Shown here piece by piece: positions 22,408-32,624 of a DNA stretch of 54,712 nucleotides. The first letter of the stretch is position 1; the number at the start of each line of letters is the position of its first letter. Source of the stretch: Prevotellaceae bacterium (GTDB lineage Bacteria; Bacteroidota; Bacteroidia; Bacteroidales; UBA932); contig JAIROW010000126.1 of NCBI GenBank assembly GCA_031257315.1, positions 1 to 54,712 on the forward strand, in the 5' to 3' direction. A program made the position numbers and the translations under genes. The notes beneath the pieces were generated by a model. That model had not been told where the DNA came from. It did not search any database and saw only the letters and a list, made by a program, of their open reading frames with translations.

Positions 22408-22499
22408 AATAAGTTGACACAGTTTTATTTAGAATAAAGACAACGCTTAATTTCATTCTGCAAAATTATCAATTCTTTTTTAATTCAACAATAATAAAT

Positions 22500-25313
22500 T
22501 TATAAATTTATTCCGGCTGTAACATTCCATTTCAAATTATTGATATTTGGTTTTTTTAATGTTTCCGCATTGGGCAGTCCAATTCTGAACATCAGTGTTA
22601 CAGGCGCAAGCTGGAATCGCAGTACGTGCATGTCCAGCGTCAATTCCAAGCCATAGATATACTGTCTGCTCATTTTTGTTTGATTGTTTTTGCGTATATT
22701 GTTGTTAATCATATCGAAAAACAGATTTCCTCTGATTCTTTTCAGATAGGCTATCGCGCCAGCCTTAAAATCGGGATACGCTACCGGAAAGGAATAGTCG
22801 GTTTTAATTACAAAACTGTTGTGTAAACTGTGAGTATATGCAGCATATCTTGGCAAATCAGTGAGCGCCGCAGGAAAATAATATTTGTCGGACGGTCTCA
22901 AATATTGATACTGAAATGCAAAAACTGTTTTAAAACCGTGATTTCGGAATATGCCGGGCAAATAAAACATTGTTCGGGCATAAAACAGCTGACCTGTTGG
23001 CATTTGTGGATTCCCAAGATATTCCGTCCGGACATTCCACCCGAATTTCGGAAAAATATCTCTGTGCGACATCATTCGGTAGCGGGAATATGATATTCCC
23101 GCATTAAAATACTGAAAATATTTGTCAGACAGCATATTATTTGAAAACGAATAATTAAAAAACGGCTGTAAAACATGAATATAATGACTGTTTGTAAACG
23201 AAATCGGCAAATACATCAAAAAACTGAGATTCATTCCCTGACCTTTCAAAAAACGCTGTTCTGCAAAATTAATCCTGCGTTCGCCATATTTTAATTTCAT
23301 TTTAAATACCGGAAACAAGCCTGAGTATTTTATCGACAAAAATCCTGTATGCCTTTGTTGCTGCAAGTTATAACAGTACGACAACTGCGAAACCACAGTA
23401 TTTAATCCGTTTTGTGAAAGTAAAGATATGCCGGGATTAAAATCAATCAGCTGTCCAATATCGCTTTTTACTTCTTCAACATCGTAAAATGCCGGAAACC
23501 AGCTGTGAAAATTGAACAGATGCGCAGCTTTGCTGTACGGCTTCGATTTGTATTGTGTGAAATTAAATACAGTATCATCTATATTGTACGATTCTTGCGC
23601 CGAAAGCATTTCTGCTTTTTGAAATTTTTCTGGGTTTTTGAAATTTGTTTTTTCAATATTGAGCTGTGAAACATCAACATAAACAGGTTTGTAGCCTTTT
23701 GCTGTGTAATCCGAAAAATAAAGTCTGCTGCCATCGGAAGAGAAACTGCCTGAAAATGACCCGAAAGCGGAATTTGTCAATCTGCTGACTTTAAGACTCA
23801 GAGTATCAAACGAATATATATTGCTGACGCCATTATACCCCGATTCAAAAATCAAATTTCCGTCTTTCATTCTCAACGCTTCGATATTTGTCCGCTGATA
23901 GCTTAAAATGCCTGTCCATTTTGAAGTTAGAGTATCGAGCAGGAATAAACCGTTTCCGCGTCCGGTAATCGAAGCAAAAATATTTCGTCCATTGTCGGTA
24001 ACAATATCCTTTACAGGTAAATTTTCAAATACTGGATATGATTTTAATTTATTGCCAGATTTGTCGATAATCAGCAGGCTGTTCTGTCCTTCGGGTGAAT
24101 GTTCGTAAACGGCAATATTGTCCGAAAACGTCGCCGGAGTAAAATAATGACTTTTAGAGGTTATTGTTCTGATTTTTTTTGTCCTGATATTCAGCTGTTT
24201 AAGAACCGAATAGTTTTGATGTCTCCATCTTGTACCCGACATATATTCCGTCCAGTAAACATTACCGTCGGCATATACGAGTTTGCTGTTTACATATCCT
24301 GCATAGCTCAGCCGCCGTTCTTCTTTCACACTGTCTATCAGCACAATAGATGTAATATCGTACAGACTTTTTTTGAGGCAAATTATTCCATACTCTGTTT
24401 CAAGCGGATACAGATACGATTCATATTCTTTTCCGGCAGCGACAAGCAGTTCGGGTTTGTCGGGTTTGTCGGGCATTTGCAAATCCGTCTCTCTTTTCAG
24501 TGATTTGAATGCAGAGTCGAAAACCTGTTTAACGCTTAATTTTGTGTATCTTGCCATCGCATCGGCAAACAGTGGAATGGAGCGGTTTGTTTTGTCCATA
24601 ATTTTATTCCATACGTCTGCGCCATATTTGAGCCGCACAAACGAAACCATTTCGTAGCCCATAGCATAGTAATCGTGAGTAAAATCTTTGTACGATCCCA
24701 TAAGCCATTTATCGTATGAGAAATTTTTACCCGTAGCGATTTGCGCTTTATAAGGCATTGTAAATGAAGCTATTCTTCCGCGTCCCGACGACGACAGCGC
24801 CGTCTCCGCCACAACTGCGTCGCCCTCGAAGAACCATTCGGGAACAAACATCGACGACAAGCCCATTGTCTGTTCGCCCAAAAGAAATTTGAGCGCTCCC
24901 AATAATCCGCTGCCAAGTTTCTCCATTTGAACGACATGTCTTGATTCGTGCAAAACAAGGCTAAATTCGGGAATTTGAAAGTACGAATCGACCGACGGAG
25001 CAGGCAGCAGTTCCATACGGCTCGGCGCCCAAGAAACCATACCGTTGGATTCCATATTATAAGGATGCAGAAATACAGGAACATGAAAAGATTTTTTTGG
25101 AGTAAGCGACACTCGCTCGCTCCTGTAAACCGCTTCCAGAAGGTTGGCATACAGATTTGCCCGCGTTTCGTTGTTTGCTGGATAAACAACCCTGTAATGT
25201 TCGGTTTTTATCTGTCTCCATTTCAGCCATGATGGATCTTCGCCATAATCAACATACTGCGCTTTTGCATAAAAACACAGAACAGTAAACATTCCTGACA
25301 GAAATAACTTCAT
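22500..25313 (-). CDS. Large secreted/outer-membrane protein with HExxH-like motif, TolB-like propeller and C-terminal barrel
   Basis: Signal peptide; FSLVLHESRHVVQMEKLG (HESRH fits HExxH); repeated propeller strands; aromatic-rich C-terminal strands. Confidence 0.6.
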   Translation of the reverse strand: MKLFLSGMFTVLCFYAKAQYVDYGEDPSWLKWRQIKTEHYRVVYPANNETRANLYANLLEAVYRSERVSLTPKKSFHVPVFLHPYNMESNGMVSWAPSRMELLPAPSVDSYFQIPEFSLVLHESRHVVQMEKLGSGLLGALKFLLGEQTMGLSSMFVPEWFFEGDAVVAETALSSSGRGRIASFTMPYKAQIATGKNFSYDKWLMGSYKDFTHDYYAMGYEMVSFVRLKYGADVWNKIMDKTNRSIPLFADAMARYTKLSVKQVFDSAFKSLKRETDLQMPDKPDKPELLVAAGKEYESYLYPLETEYGIICLKKSLYDITSIVLIDSVKEERRLSYAGYVNSKLVYADGNVYWTEYMSGTRWRHQNYSVLKQLNIRTKKIRTITSKSHYFTPATFSDNIAVYEHSPEGQNSLLIIDKSGNKLKSYPVFENLPVKDIVTDNGRNIFASITGRGNGLFLLDTLTSKWTGILSYQRTNIEALRMKDGNLIFESGYNGVSNIYSFDTLSLKVSRLTNSAFGSFSGSFSSDGSRLYFSDYTAKGYKPVYVDVSQLNIEKTNFKNPEKFQKAEMLSAQESYNIDDTVFNFTQYKSKPYSKAAHLFNFHSWFPAFYDVEEVKSDIGQLIDFNPGISLLSQNGLNTVVSQLSYCYNLQQQRHTGFLSIKYSGLFPVFKMKLKYGERRINFAEQRFLKGQGMNLSFLMYLPISFTNSHYIHVLQPFFNYSFSNNMLSDKYFQYFNAGISYSRYRMMSHRDIFPKFGWNVRTEYLGNPQMPTGQLFYARTMFYLPGIFRNHGFKTVFAFQYQYLRPSDKYYFPAALTDLPRYAAYTHSLHNSFVIKTDYSFPVAYPDFKAGAIAYLKRIRGNLFFDMINNNIRKNNQTKMSRQYIYGLELTLDMHVLRFQLAPVTLMFRIGLPNAETLKKPNINNLKWNVTAGINL

Positions 25314-25320
25314 AAAAACG

Positions 25321-26490
25321 TCAACACTGATGATTTGTAAAGCCTTTTCCTATCTGAGGACATACCGTAACATTCTCAATATCCAGTATTTCTGCCGGTA
25401 AAACTCCTTCGAGAAAATTGTTTTCGATACGCAGTTCCTTCAAATTCTGAAACTGTATAAATTCGTCGGGAACTTTTCCCGAAAAACGGTTTCCAGACAG
25501 AATCAGACTTTCAAGATTTGTCAGCGACGACAGCTCCGGAGGTATATTTCCGTAAAGCGTATTATTTTTAAGTGATATATATTTTATATTTGCAAAAGTT
25601 AAAATATGCGACGGAAATTCGCCATTTATTTTGCACGAATCCAGCGAAAGATATTCGAGTTTTGTCAATTTTTCAAGAACTGTCGGATTAATAGTGATGC
25701 TGTCTATTTTTAACGTCGTCAAGTCCACGAGATTTCCGATTTCCAAAGGGAGGGTAACGGTCTTGTTCAGCAGCGAATTTGACGACAGAACAAGCGTTCG
25801 CAGTCCTGTCATGTTGCCAGTTTCCACAGGAATATTGCCGCTGATTGAAGTTCCGGTAAAATTAAGGTATTTCAAGTTTGGCAAACGTGTGATTTCAACC
25901 GGAAAATTGCCTGTAACGCCGGGTTCTGAAACTAATGAAAGCGTGTCGAGCATTGTCAGTTTTTCAAGTTCGGCAATAAGATTTCCCGAAAGGTTATTGT
26001 TTTCAAATTTTATACTTCTGACTCTGCCGTTTTTAACTGTAACGCCATACCAGCTGTCAAAATTTGCAGTTTTCCAGCCGGTTTTTATATTCCAATTATC
26101 GCCGTCGGTTGCGTTGTAAAACTTAACAAGCGCCAGACTGTCGGAATACAGCAACGGCACTCCCCGCTGTATAATTTTTACAGTTTTGATAATTTTATTG
26201 TAATCGGCAGAAAATGAGATATATGCCACACGCGCTTCGCTCGCCGAATTTTCGTTTATTTTCACTTCTACCGTTTCGTTATTGACGCTCTGTGTCATCG
26301 ACAATTTGTACCAGTCGTTGCTGCCTGTTGCAGTCCATGAAGTACTGGAACTGACCTGTATTTTTATTACTGTCTCATTTTCAGACAGTTCAACGGTTTC
26401 TGGATTTACGTTCAAATAATGAATTTCCTTCTGTTCACTGCTGCAAGCGGCTGCAATAACTGTTATGCAAAAAAATAATATTCGTTTCAT
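25321..26490 (-). CDS. Lipoprotein with BACON-like N-terminal domain and LRR region
   Basis: ITVIAAACSSE lipobox; SSSTSWTATGSNDWYKLSMTQSVNNETVEVKI; DGDNWNIKTGW + NLSGNLIAEL LRRs. Confidence 0.8.
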   Translation of the reverse strand: MKRILFFCITVIAAACSSEQKEIHYLNVNPETVELSENETVIKIQVSSSTSWTATGSNDWYKLSMTQSVNNETVEVKINENSASEARVAYISFSADYNKIIKTVKIIQRGVPLLYSDSLALVKFYNATDGDNWNIKTGWKTANFDSWYGVTVKNGRVRSIKFENNNLSGNLIAELEKLTMLDTLSLVSEPGVTGNFPVEITRLPNLKYLNFTGTSISGNIPVETGNMTGLRTLVLSSNSLLNKTVTLPLEIGNLVDLTTLKIDSITINPTVLEKLTKLEYLSLDSCKINGEFPSHILTFANIKYISLKNNTLYGNIPPELSSLTNLESLILSGNRFSGKVPDEFIQFQNLKELRIENNFLEGVLPAEILDIENVTVCPQIGKGFTNHQC

Positions 26491-26644
26491 TTACTGAAAA
26501 TTTAACTTCAAAATATTTGCAATTATAAACATTAATAATGACATGACAAAATTTTTTATCATAATTATTTGATTTTATGATATATAAAGGATAAAATTAC
26601 ATAATACATAACCTGCGACGGCAAAAGATTTTTGATTTTGAACA

Positions 26645-27676
26645 TCATACAACCGTAGAAAGTTCATCGTACTCCGGTAAAATTGACTTAAATATTGATA
26701 CCGCTTTGTCCAGAGAAGTATAAAGTTTGCCGCCCGAAGCGTTTTTATGTCCTCCGCCGTTAAAATATTTGCGAGCCATGCTGTCAACCGAAAATTCACC
26801 GGTAGATCTCAATGAAACTTTTATAAATCCTTCCTTGCTTTCGACAAAAAATGCAGAAAGTTCTATATCTTTAATATTCAGAGGAATATTTACAAATCCT
26901 TCCGTATCTCCCGGTTCAAATTTAAATTTATCCAATTCGTTAAGAGTCAATGATATATATGCAGTTTTATATTCTGGCAAAACTTCCATTTTTTTATGGA
27001 TACAGTATCCCTGCAACCTCATTCTGTTTTCCGAAAAACTGCCGTACACAAGCGAATGTATTCTGTTTCTGTCAATTCCGCAATCCATTAAATCGGCGAC
27101 CGTGCGAAACAGGCAAGAATTGCAACTGTGCGAAAATTCGCCTGTATCCGTCATAATTCCGGCGTACAGAGCTTCTGCAATTTCCTGTGATACAGATGTT
27201 TGTTTTGTTATTCCGCGTATTATTTCGTAAACTGCTTCGCTGGTGCTACTAAGCGGGACTTTTGAAAATGTCAGCGTGAAATCGTTTTCACAGGTTCCGA
27301 CATGATGGTCTATCAGTACTTTTTTTGTATCAAGCGACTGAATTAACTGACCGATACTGTTCAGACGAGAAAGGTTGTTGAAGTCGAGGCAAAAAATCAA
27401 ATCGCTGTTTTTCAGCAGATTTTCGCATTTTTCCCTTTCACTGTAATTAACGACAATATTTTCGCTGCCCTTTATCCATTTCAAAAAGTTTGGAAAATGG
27501 TTCGGGACTATCACAGTGGATTTTACGCCCTGTTCTTTCAAAAATGTTTGCCAGCCGACGGACGAACCAACGGCGTCTCCGTCAGGATTGACATGAGTTA
27601 TAATTGTGATGTTTTTGCTGTCGGCGATTAAATCCTGTAACTGTTTGATTTTATCTGCCGGAAATAGTTCTGTCAT
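26645..27676 (-). CDS. DHH-family phosphoesterase (NrnA-like oligoribonuclease/pAp phosphatase)
   Basis: THVNPDGDAVGSS, LIDHHVG, DTGEFSHSC, GGGHKNASGG motifs. Confidence 0.9.
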   Translation of the reverse strand: MTELFPADKIKQLQDLIADSKNITIITHVNPDGDAVGSSVGWQTFLKEQGVKSTVIVPNHFPNFLKWIKGSENIVVNYSEREKCENLLKNSDLIFCLDFNNLSRLNSIGQLIQSLDTKKVLIDHHVGTCENDFTLTFSKVPLSSTSEAVYEIIRGITKQTSVSQEIAEALYAGIMTDTGEFSHSCNSCLFRTVADLMDCGIDRNRIHSLVYGSFSENRMRLQGYCIHKKMEVLPEYKTAYISLTLNELDKFKFEPGDTEGFVNIPLNIKDIELSAFFVESKEGFIKVSLRSTGEFSVDSMARKYFNGGGHKNASGGKLYTSLDKAVSIFKSILPEYDELSTVV

Positions 27677-27682
27677 TTTAAT

Positions 27683-28135
27683 TTATTGAATTTCAAAATG
27701 TTCGTGATCAATATGTTTTTCGCAGTAGCAGCATTGCATTTCCAGAGGTTCGGAAGATATTTTTTTGAACCTTGTGGGTATATTTTCATGATTTGTAACG
27801 CATTTCGGGTTAATACACTTCAATGTATTTTCGACCGTTTCAGGCACTTTTACCGGATATTTTTCTACAACTTCATAATCGCGTATGACATTAAGTTTAG
27901 CCATCGGGGCGACTAATGCTATTTTGTTAACCTCGTCGGACGAAAACGATTTGTCTGACACCTTTATAATTGCTTTCTGTCCAAGATGTTTACTGTCGAG
28001 ATTCATTCCGAAAGTTATCTGATTTTCGCAATTTTCAAGACACAGAATATTTATAACCTTAAACAGCGCCTGCGACGGAATTCTGTCGATAACCGTTCCA
28101 TTTTTTATTGCGCTTACTTTCAACTCTTTTTCCAT
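27683..28135 (-). CDS. pyrI: Aspartate carbamoyltransferase regulatory subunit
   Basis: VSAIKNGTVIDRIPSQALFKVINIL; zinc motif CINPKCVTNHE...CCYCEK. Confidence 0.95.
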   Translation of the reverse strand: MEKELKVSAIKNGTVIDRIPSQALFKVINILCLENCENQITFGMNLDSKHLGQKAIIKVSDKSFSSDEVNKIALVAPMAKLNVIRDYEVVEKYPVKVPETVENTLKCINPKCVTNHENIPTRFKKISSEPLEMQCCYCEKHIDHEHFEIQ

Positions 28136-28176
28136 TCCTATAAATCCTTAATTTTTCTCAAATAAATTTTTAAACT

Positions 28177-28233
28177 AACTGCAAAGTTTTGTGTATAAAA
28201 ATTTTGCAGTTTTGTCATTTTCACTTATCTTTG
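28177..28233 (+). promoter_or_regulatory. Hairpin + TATCTTTG module, copy 1
   Basis: AACTGCAAAGTTTT..AAAATTTTGCAGTT stem then TTGTCATTTTCACTTATCTTTG; near-copy at 39776-39833. Confidence 0.55.
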
Positions 28234-28541
28234 CTTAATAAAAAGTAAAACAAGTCGAAACATGACAGGCACAAAGTTAGTATAAAATTTTCAGATTACA
28301 CACAAATAGAAAAAAATCTTAAAAAAAACCGGAATTTTTTGGTAAAAAATGAGTGAAGTTATATTTTTTTGAGAATAAATGTTGGCGAAAATGTACGCAG
28401 TTTACAGTTCGAGGAGACTGTTCCAAAAGTCGTTCAGCGCTCGAATAACTCTGTTTCCAAGTATTATCGCAGATTTTATTCTTATGATAACTCTGACAAT
28501 TTGTATTTTTACATATTCATACTTCCTTGTACAGCCTTTGT

Positions 28542-28568
28542 CAATTATCAATTATCAATTGTCAATTT
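28542..28568. repeat. Heptameric repeat (CAATTAT)n abutting the mnmA stop codon
   Basis: TCAATTATCAATTATCAATTGTCAATT immediately before the minus-strand stop at 28569-28571. Confidence 0.9.
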
Positions 28569-29741
28569 TTATACAGAAATAACGCCAGAACCAGCGAGTT
28601 CGTCGTCAAGATACCATGCGGCAAATTGTCCGGCAGTAATGCTTCTCTGCGGCTCTTTGAAAGTTATGTACATGCCGTCCGAAGTCATTGAAATCAAGGC
28701 TTTTTGCAGCGGTTGACGGTATCTTATACGCACGTTGCAGTCAAGCGTTTCGCCTTCGGCAAGTGCAAGATCTCTTCTTACCCAGTGAATTTCGTCGCGA
28801 TTTATAAACAAAGCCCTGCGAAACAGACCGTTATGTTGCCGTCCTTCGCCAACATACAGCGTATTTGTTTCAATGTCGGTAGCTATGACAAACAGCGGTT
28901 CGACATGCCCGCCGATATTTATGCCTTTGCGTTGTCCGACCGTGAAAAAATGCGCTCCCGAATGTGTTCCAATTTTTTTTCCGTCGTTCGGACTGTATTT
29001 TACCGGTTTTGCAAGATTTTGCAAATCGTCGTCGGCATATTGCGGACAGCGGTCATAAAAATCGGACATGATTTCTACAACATCGCCTTTTTTTGCTGCA
29101 AGTTTTTGCTGTAAAAATACAGGTAAATCGACTTTTCCGACAAAACAGATTCCCTGAGAATCTTTTCTGTCTGCATTTGGCAGATTTTGTTCTGAGGCGA
29201 TGCGACGTACTTCCGATTTTTGCAGACCGCCGACGGGAAAAAGCGATTTTTCCAGCTGCTCCTGAGACAGTTGGCACAAAAAATAACTCTGGTCTTTGTT
29301 CGCATCAACCCCCTGCAAAAGTCTGAATATTGTTTTGCCCTCATTTATAAACGAAACAGTTCTGCAATAGTGTCCTGTGGCAACTTTGTCTGCTCCAAGC
29401 TGTTCGGCGACTTTTACAAAAGCGTCGAATTTTATTTCACGGTTACACATCACGTCAGGATTGGGAGTTCTGCCTTTTTCATATTCTGTAAACATGTAAT
29501 CCACAACACGTTTGCGATATTCCTGACTTAAATCGACAAATTCAAACGGAATATCAAGTTTTTTAGCAACCATTTTGGCTATATCCAAATCGTCTTCCCA
29601 CGAACAGTTTCCATGCAGAGTGCCTGTTGTGTCGTTCCAGTTTTGCATAAATACCGCAATGACCTGAAATCCTGAACGTTTCAGGAGATATGCGGCTACG
29701 GCGGAATCAACTCCGCCAGATAATCCTACAACAACTTTCAT
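28569..29741 (-). CDS. mnmA: tRNA-specific 2-thiouridylase MnmA
   Basis: VVGLSGGVDSAVAAYLLKRSG PP-loop; NPDVMCNREIKFDAF; GQGICFVGK-type motif (SQGICFVGK). Confidence 0.96.
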   Translation of the reverse strand: MKVVVGLSGGVDSAVAAYLLKRSGFQVIAVFMQNWNDTTGTLHGNCSWEDDLDIAKMVAKKLDIPFEFVDLSQEYRKRVVDYMFTEYEKGRTPNPDVMCNREIKFDAFVKVAEQLGADKVATGHYCRTVSFINEGKTIFRLLQGVDANKDQSYFLCQLSQEQLEKSLFPVGGLQKSEVRRIASEQNLPNADRKDSQGICFVGKVDLPVFLQQKLAAKKGDVVEIMSDFYDRCPQYADDDLQNLAKPVKYSPNDGKKIGTHSGAHFFTVGQRKGINIGGHVEPLFVIATDIETNTLYVGEGRQHNGLFRRALFINRDEIHWVRRDLALAEGETLDCNVRIRYRQPLQKALISMTSDGMYITFKEPQRSITAGQFAAWYLDDELAGSGVISV

Positions 29742-29749
29742 CTGAAAAA

Positions 29750-31246
29750 TCAGTCAACTAATTTGTCATAATCCGTTTCGAGCGGTTTATTGTTTGATAA
29801 ATCGTAAAGCGTCAACTGTCTGATTGTATAAAAATATTCCCAGTAACGGTTCATTGCCGAAACATAATTCATCAGAGCGTTATCTCTGTCATTCTGAGCA
29901 TTATTCATCTCTGTAATATTAATTTTGTCGATTTTGTAACGCTGCATCGAAACGGTATATCTGTTTCTGGCGATAGTGTCGGCTTTTGCCGTGAGTTGCA
30001 GCTGATTATACTGCATGTTGTACTGATTTACCTGCATGATTATGTTTTGTTCAAAATCTGTCAATGCTTGCTGTATCCGCACTTTTTCCATTTCTTCGTT
30101 CGATTTTGCCATTTTTATACGTCCTTTTCCCTTGCCCCAGTCCAGAATCGGGATTCGCAATCCAAGTTGAACACGTTCCATGTCTCCGGGTTTTGTATAT
30201 ACTTCCGATATTGTTCCAGATCTTATGGGCGTGCCGGAGCGCTGGTCTAAACCGAATTGCAGCGAAAGGTTTGCGCTTAAGCCGTTTTGCGATTTTGCAC
30301 GAGCCACTTCCCGCTGAGCTTCAATTAACTGTCTTTCGTATGACAAAATGTTTGGATTGTTCTGTTTTGCAAGTTCTATAATTTTTTCGACGTCAAGCAA
30401 AACTTTTGGGACATTTTCCGGTATTACAATTGTGATATCCACCGTTTCGTTGAATCCAAGAAAGGAACGCAGTCTGTTTTTCGATACTTCCAAATCCAGA
30501 AGCGCCTGATTCAGAACTGAACTTGAATTCATAAAATTCAACTCGGACTGCAACATTTCATTTTCGCCAATAATGCCTATATTATAACGTCCTTTTGCCA
30601 TTCTGTAAAGCGAATCATTGTTCATTTTGTTAAATTCGCCTATGGCGACACGCTGCTGAACGCTTGCAAGGTTGAAAAAATAATTTATTGCAGTCAGCGT
30701 TACCCGCTCCATCGACGAAAGATATGTTTTTTTTGCTTCTTCATATCTGAGCGGCTCAATTTTTTTGTCCCATTTAAATGTATTGAGACCGAAAATCGAC
30801 TGACTGTATGAAATATTAAGTGGGGTACTGACATACTGGTGATACGGATTATCGCCCAAAATATCAGTTCTGCCCAAACTTGACCCAATAGAAAATGTAC
30901 CACCGGTTAACGGAACTCCCTGTTCAATATCCATTGCACTTGATATTCGGTTTGAATAGTCCTGCATGTATTGATATGTTCCGTCATTTTGCTGTACCGC
31001 TGTCATGGCACGCGAAAAATTGGGTAAAGTAGCTGAAAATACAAGACTTGGCAAATAATTTGCCTTGTATGTCCGATATTGCCAGTAGCTTGCTCTGAAT
31101 GTATGTTTAGCCTGAATCGCCATAAGAGACTGTTCCTTAGACAGTTCAATAACTTCTTCTATTGTCAGGGTCATACTGTTCTGAGCTTCAACTGCTTCAA
31201 TCAGGCAAATCAGGATAAAAGCGGAGAGCAGACATTTTTTTTTCAT
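29750..31246 (-). CDS. TolC family outer membrane efflux protein
   Basis: Signal peptide, MTLTIEEVIELSKEQSLMAIQAKH, coiled-coil repeats, LGLRIPILDWGKGKGRI. Confidence 0.88.
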   Translation of the reverse strand: MKKKCLLSAFILICLIEAVEAQNSMTLTIEEVIELSKEQSLMAIQAKHTFRASYWQYRTYKANYLPSLVFSATLPNFSRAMTAVQQNDGTYQYMQDYSNRISSAMDIEQGVPLTGGTFSIGSSLGRTDILGDNPYHQYVSTPLNISYSQSIFGLNTFKWDKKIEPLRYEEAKKTYLSSMERVTLTAINYFFNLASVQQRVAIGEFNKMNNDSLYRMAKGRYNIGIIGENEMLQSELNFMNSSSVLNQALLDLEVSKNRLRSFLGFNETVDITIVIPENVPKVLLDVEKIIELAKQNNPNILSYERQLIEAQREVARAKSQNGLSANLSLQFGLDQRSGTPIRSGTISEVYTKPGDMERVQLGLRIPILDWGKGKGRIKMAKSNEEMEKVRIQQALTDFEQNIIMQVNQYNMQYNQLQLTAKADTIARNRYTVSMQRYKIDKINITEMNNAQNDRDNALMNYVSAMNRYWEYFYTIRQLTLYDLSNNKPLETDYDKLVD

Positions 31247-31290
31247 TCCGTGATATGTTTTTAATAATTACAAATATTTTTATTATTTTT

Positions 31291-31941
31291 TTATTCTCTC
31301 AAATCTACTACTGTAATATTCTGATATTTTGACGGTTCAAAGACAAATTCGCTATCGTCCGGCATTTCAATATCAGTTGAACTGTTATTAATTTTTATTG
31401 TATAGTGTACGCCGTCCTTGCCTACATATTTTATACTGTACGGCATTTGCTTTTTTTCGTTGATTCTTACCCTGATATAAGCGTATGGAGTTTTCAAATC
31501 GCGGGGATAAAAATCAATTTCCGTCAGGTTTATACCGTCTTCAATTACTTCATTTTTCAATCTCTGTTTAAAATTTTTCCTGTCGCCGGTTATAAAACCT
31601 ATCGGATTTATAAAAAAATCATCACTGTTGGCGTCAACTGTCGAAATCACAACTTCATTTTCGGGTTTCAGATATTGCCACTGCGTCTCGCCGTTGGAGT
31701 ACAGATAAACATCTTTTGTTGACAGTCTGAATTTTTTACCTTTTGTCAGCACTTTGCCGTATTGCAGTTCTGAAGTTTTAAGCTGAATGTCTTCTGTTTT
31801 TATGGTATATTCAAAATAAAAACATTTGTACGAAGCCATTTTTTTCGACAGTCTGTCGAGAATTTCATTAACGTCGTCCTGTGCCGAAAGTTGCAGCGAT
31901 ACAACAATTGACGTCAGAATAAAAAGATATTTTTTCATCAA
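31291..31941 (-). CDS. LolA-like outer-membrane lipoprotein carrier family protein
   Basis: Signal peptide, ILDRLSKKMASYKCFYFEYTIKTE, KGKKFRLSTKDVYLYSNGETQWQYLKPENEVVIS. Confidence 0.75.
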   Translation of the reverse strand: MMKKYLFILTSIVVSLQLSAQDDVNEILDRLSKKMASYKCFYFEYTIKTEDIQLKTSELQYGKVLTKGKKFRLSTKDVYLYSNGETQWQYLKPENEVVISTVDANSDDFFINPIGFITGDRKNFKQRLKNEVIEDGINLTEIDFYPRDLKTPYAYIRVRINEKKQMPYSIKYVGKDGVHYTIKINNSSTDIEMPDDSEFVFEPSKYQNITVVDLRE

Positions 31942-31949
31942 AAATTTTT

Positions 31950-32624
31950 TTACAGTGGCGTAACCGTTATGTTTTTAAATTGAATTTTTTTACCTTCGCT
32001 TTGCAGTCCTATATGTCCGCTTTTGACGGCAGTTGTTCCGTGATTCTGGTGTATTCCGTTAACATACACGTCAATAACTCCATCTTTGATAAAGATATTG
32101 GCATGATTCCATTCTCCGGCAGTTTTTTCGCTCGAAGGGTTTTCCTTTAAAATTTTTGGAAATGCGGGACGACCTTCCGGCGGCGCTTTATAGTTTTGAA
32201 GGTCAGAGCCTCCCAATAATACAAGGTCTCCTGCCTGACCTGCTGCCAGCTGACATTCTATGCCTTTCGGAAAAGGATTTTTTGGGTCTTCAATTAGGAT
32301 AAAAATTCCACTGTTGGTTGGTTCGTCAGCCCAGCGCCATTCCACATGCACAACTGTATTTCCGTATTTTTTCTTTGTGTACATGTATCCGAGCGTGCCT
32401 TTAACGCATATAACGCTGTCTGCGACAGTAAAAACTTCGTTAGCCGGTTCGACGTTTTTGTCGATCACAAAATTCCATCCCGACAGATTTTTGCCGTTAA
32501 ACAGTTTTTCAACTTTCTGCGCCTGCACTTCGATGATAAAACAAAACGCTATTACTGTAAATATCGAAGATACCGTAATTTTTATTTCGCCAAACTTTTT
32601 ATTCATAACAATATATCTTTTCAT
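31950..32624 (-). CDS. DUF1080 (3-keto-disaccharide hydrolase-like / LamG fold) protein
   Basis: KLFNGKNLSGWNFV, NTVVHVEWRWADEPTNSGIFI, GEWNHANIFIKDG, GHIGLQSEGKKIQFKNITV. Confidence 0.88.
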   Translation of the reverse strand: MKRYIVMNKKFGEIKITVSSIFTVIAFCFIIEVQAQKVEKLFNGKNLSGWNFVIDKNVEPANEVFTVADSVICVKGTLGYMYTKKKYGNTVVHVEWRWADEPTNSGIFILIEDPKNPFPKGIECQLAAGQAGDLVLLGGSDLQNYKAPPEGRPAFPKILKENPSSEKTAGEWNHANIFIKDGVIDVYVNGIHQNHGTTAVKSGHIGLQSEGKKIQFKNITVTPL

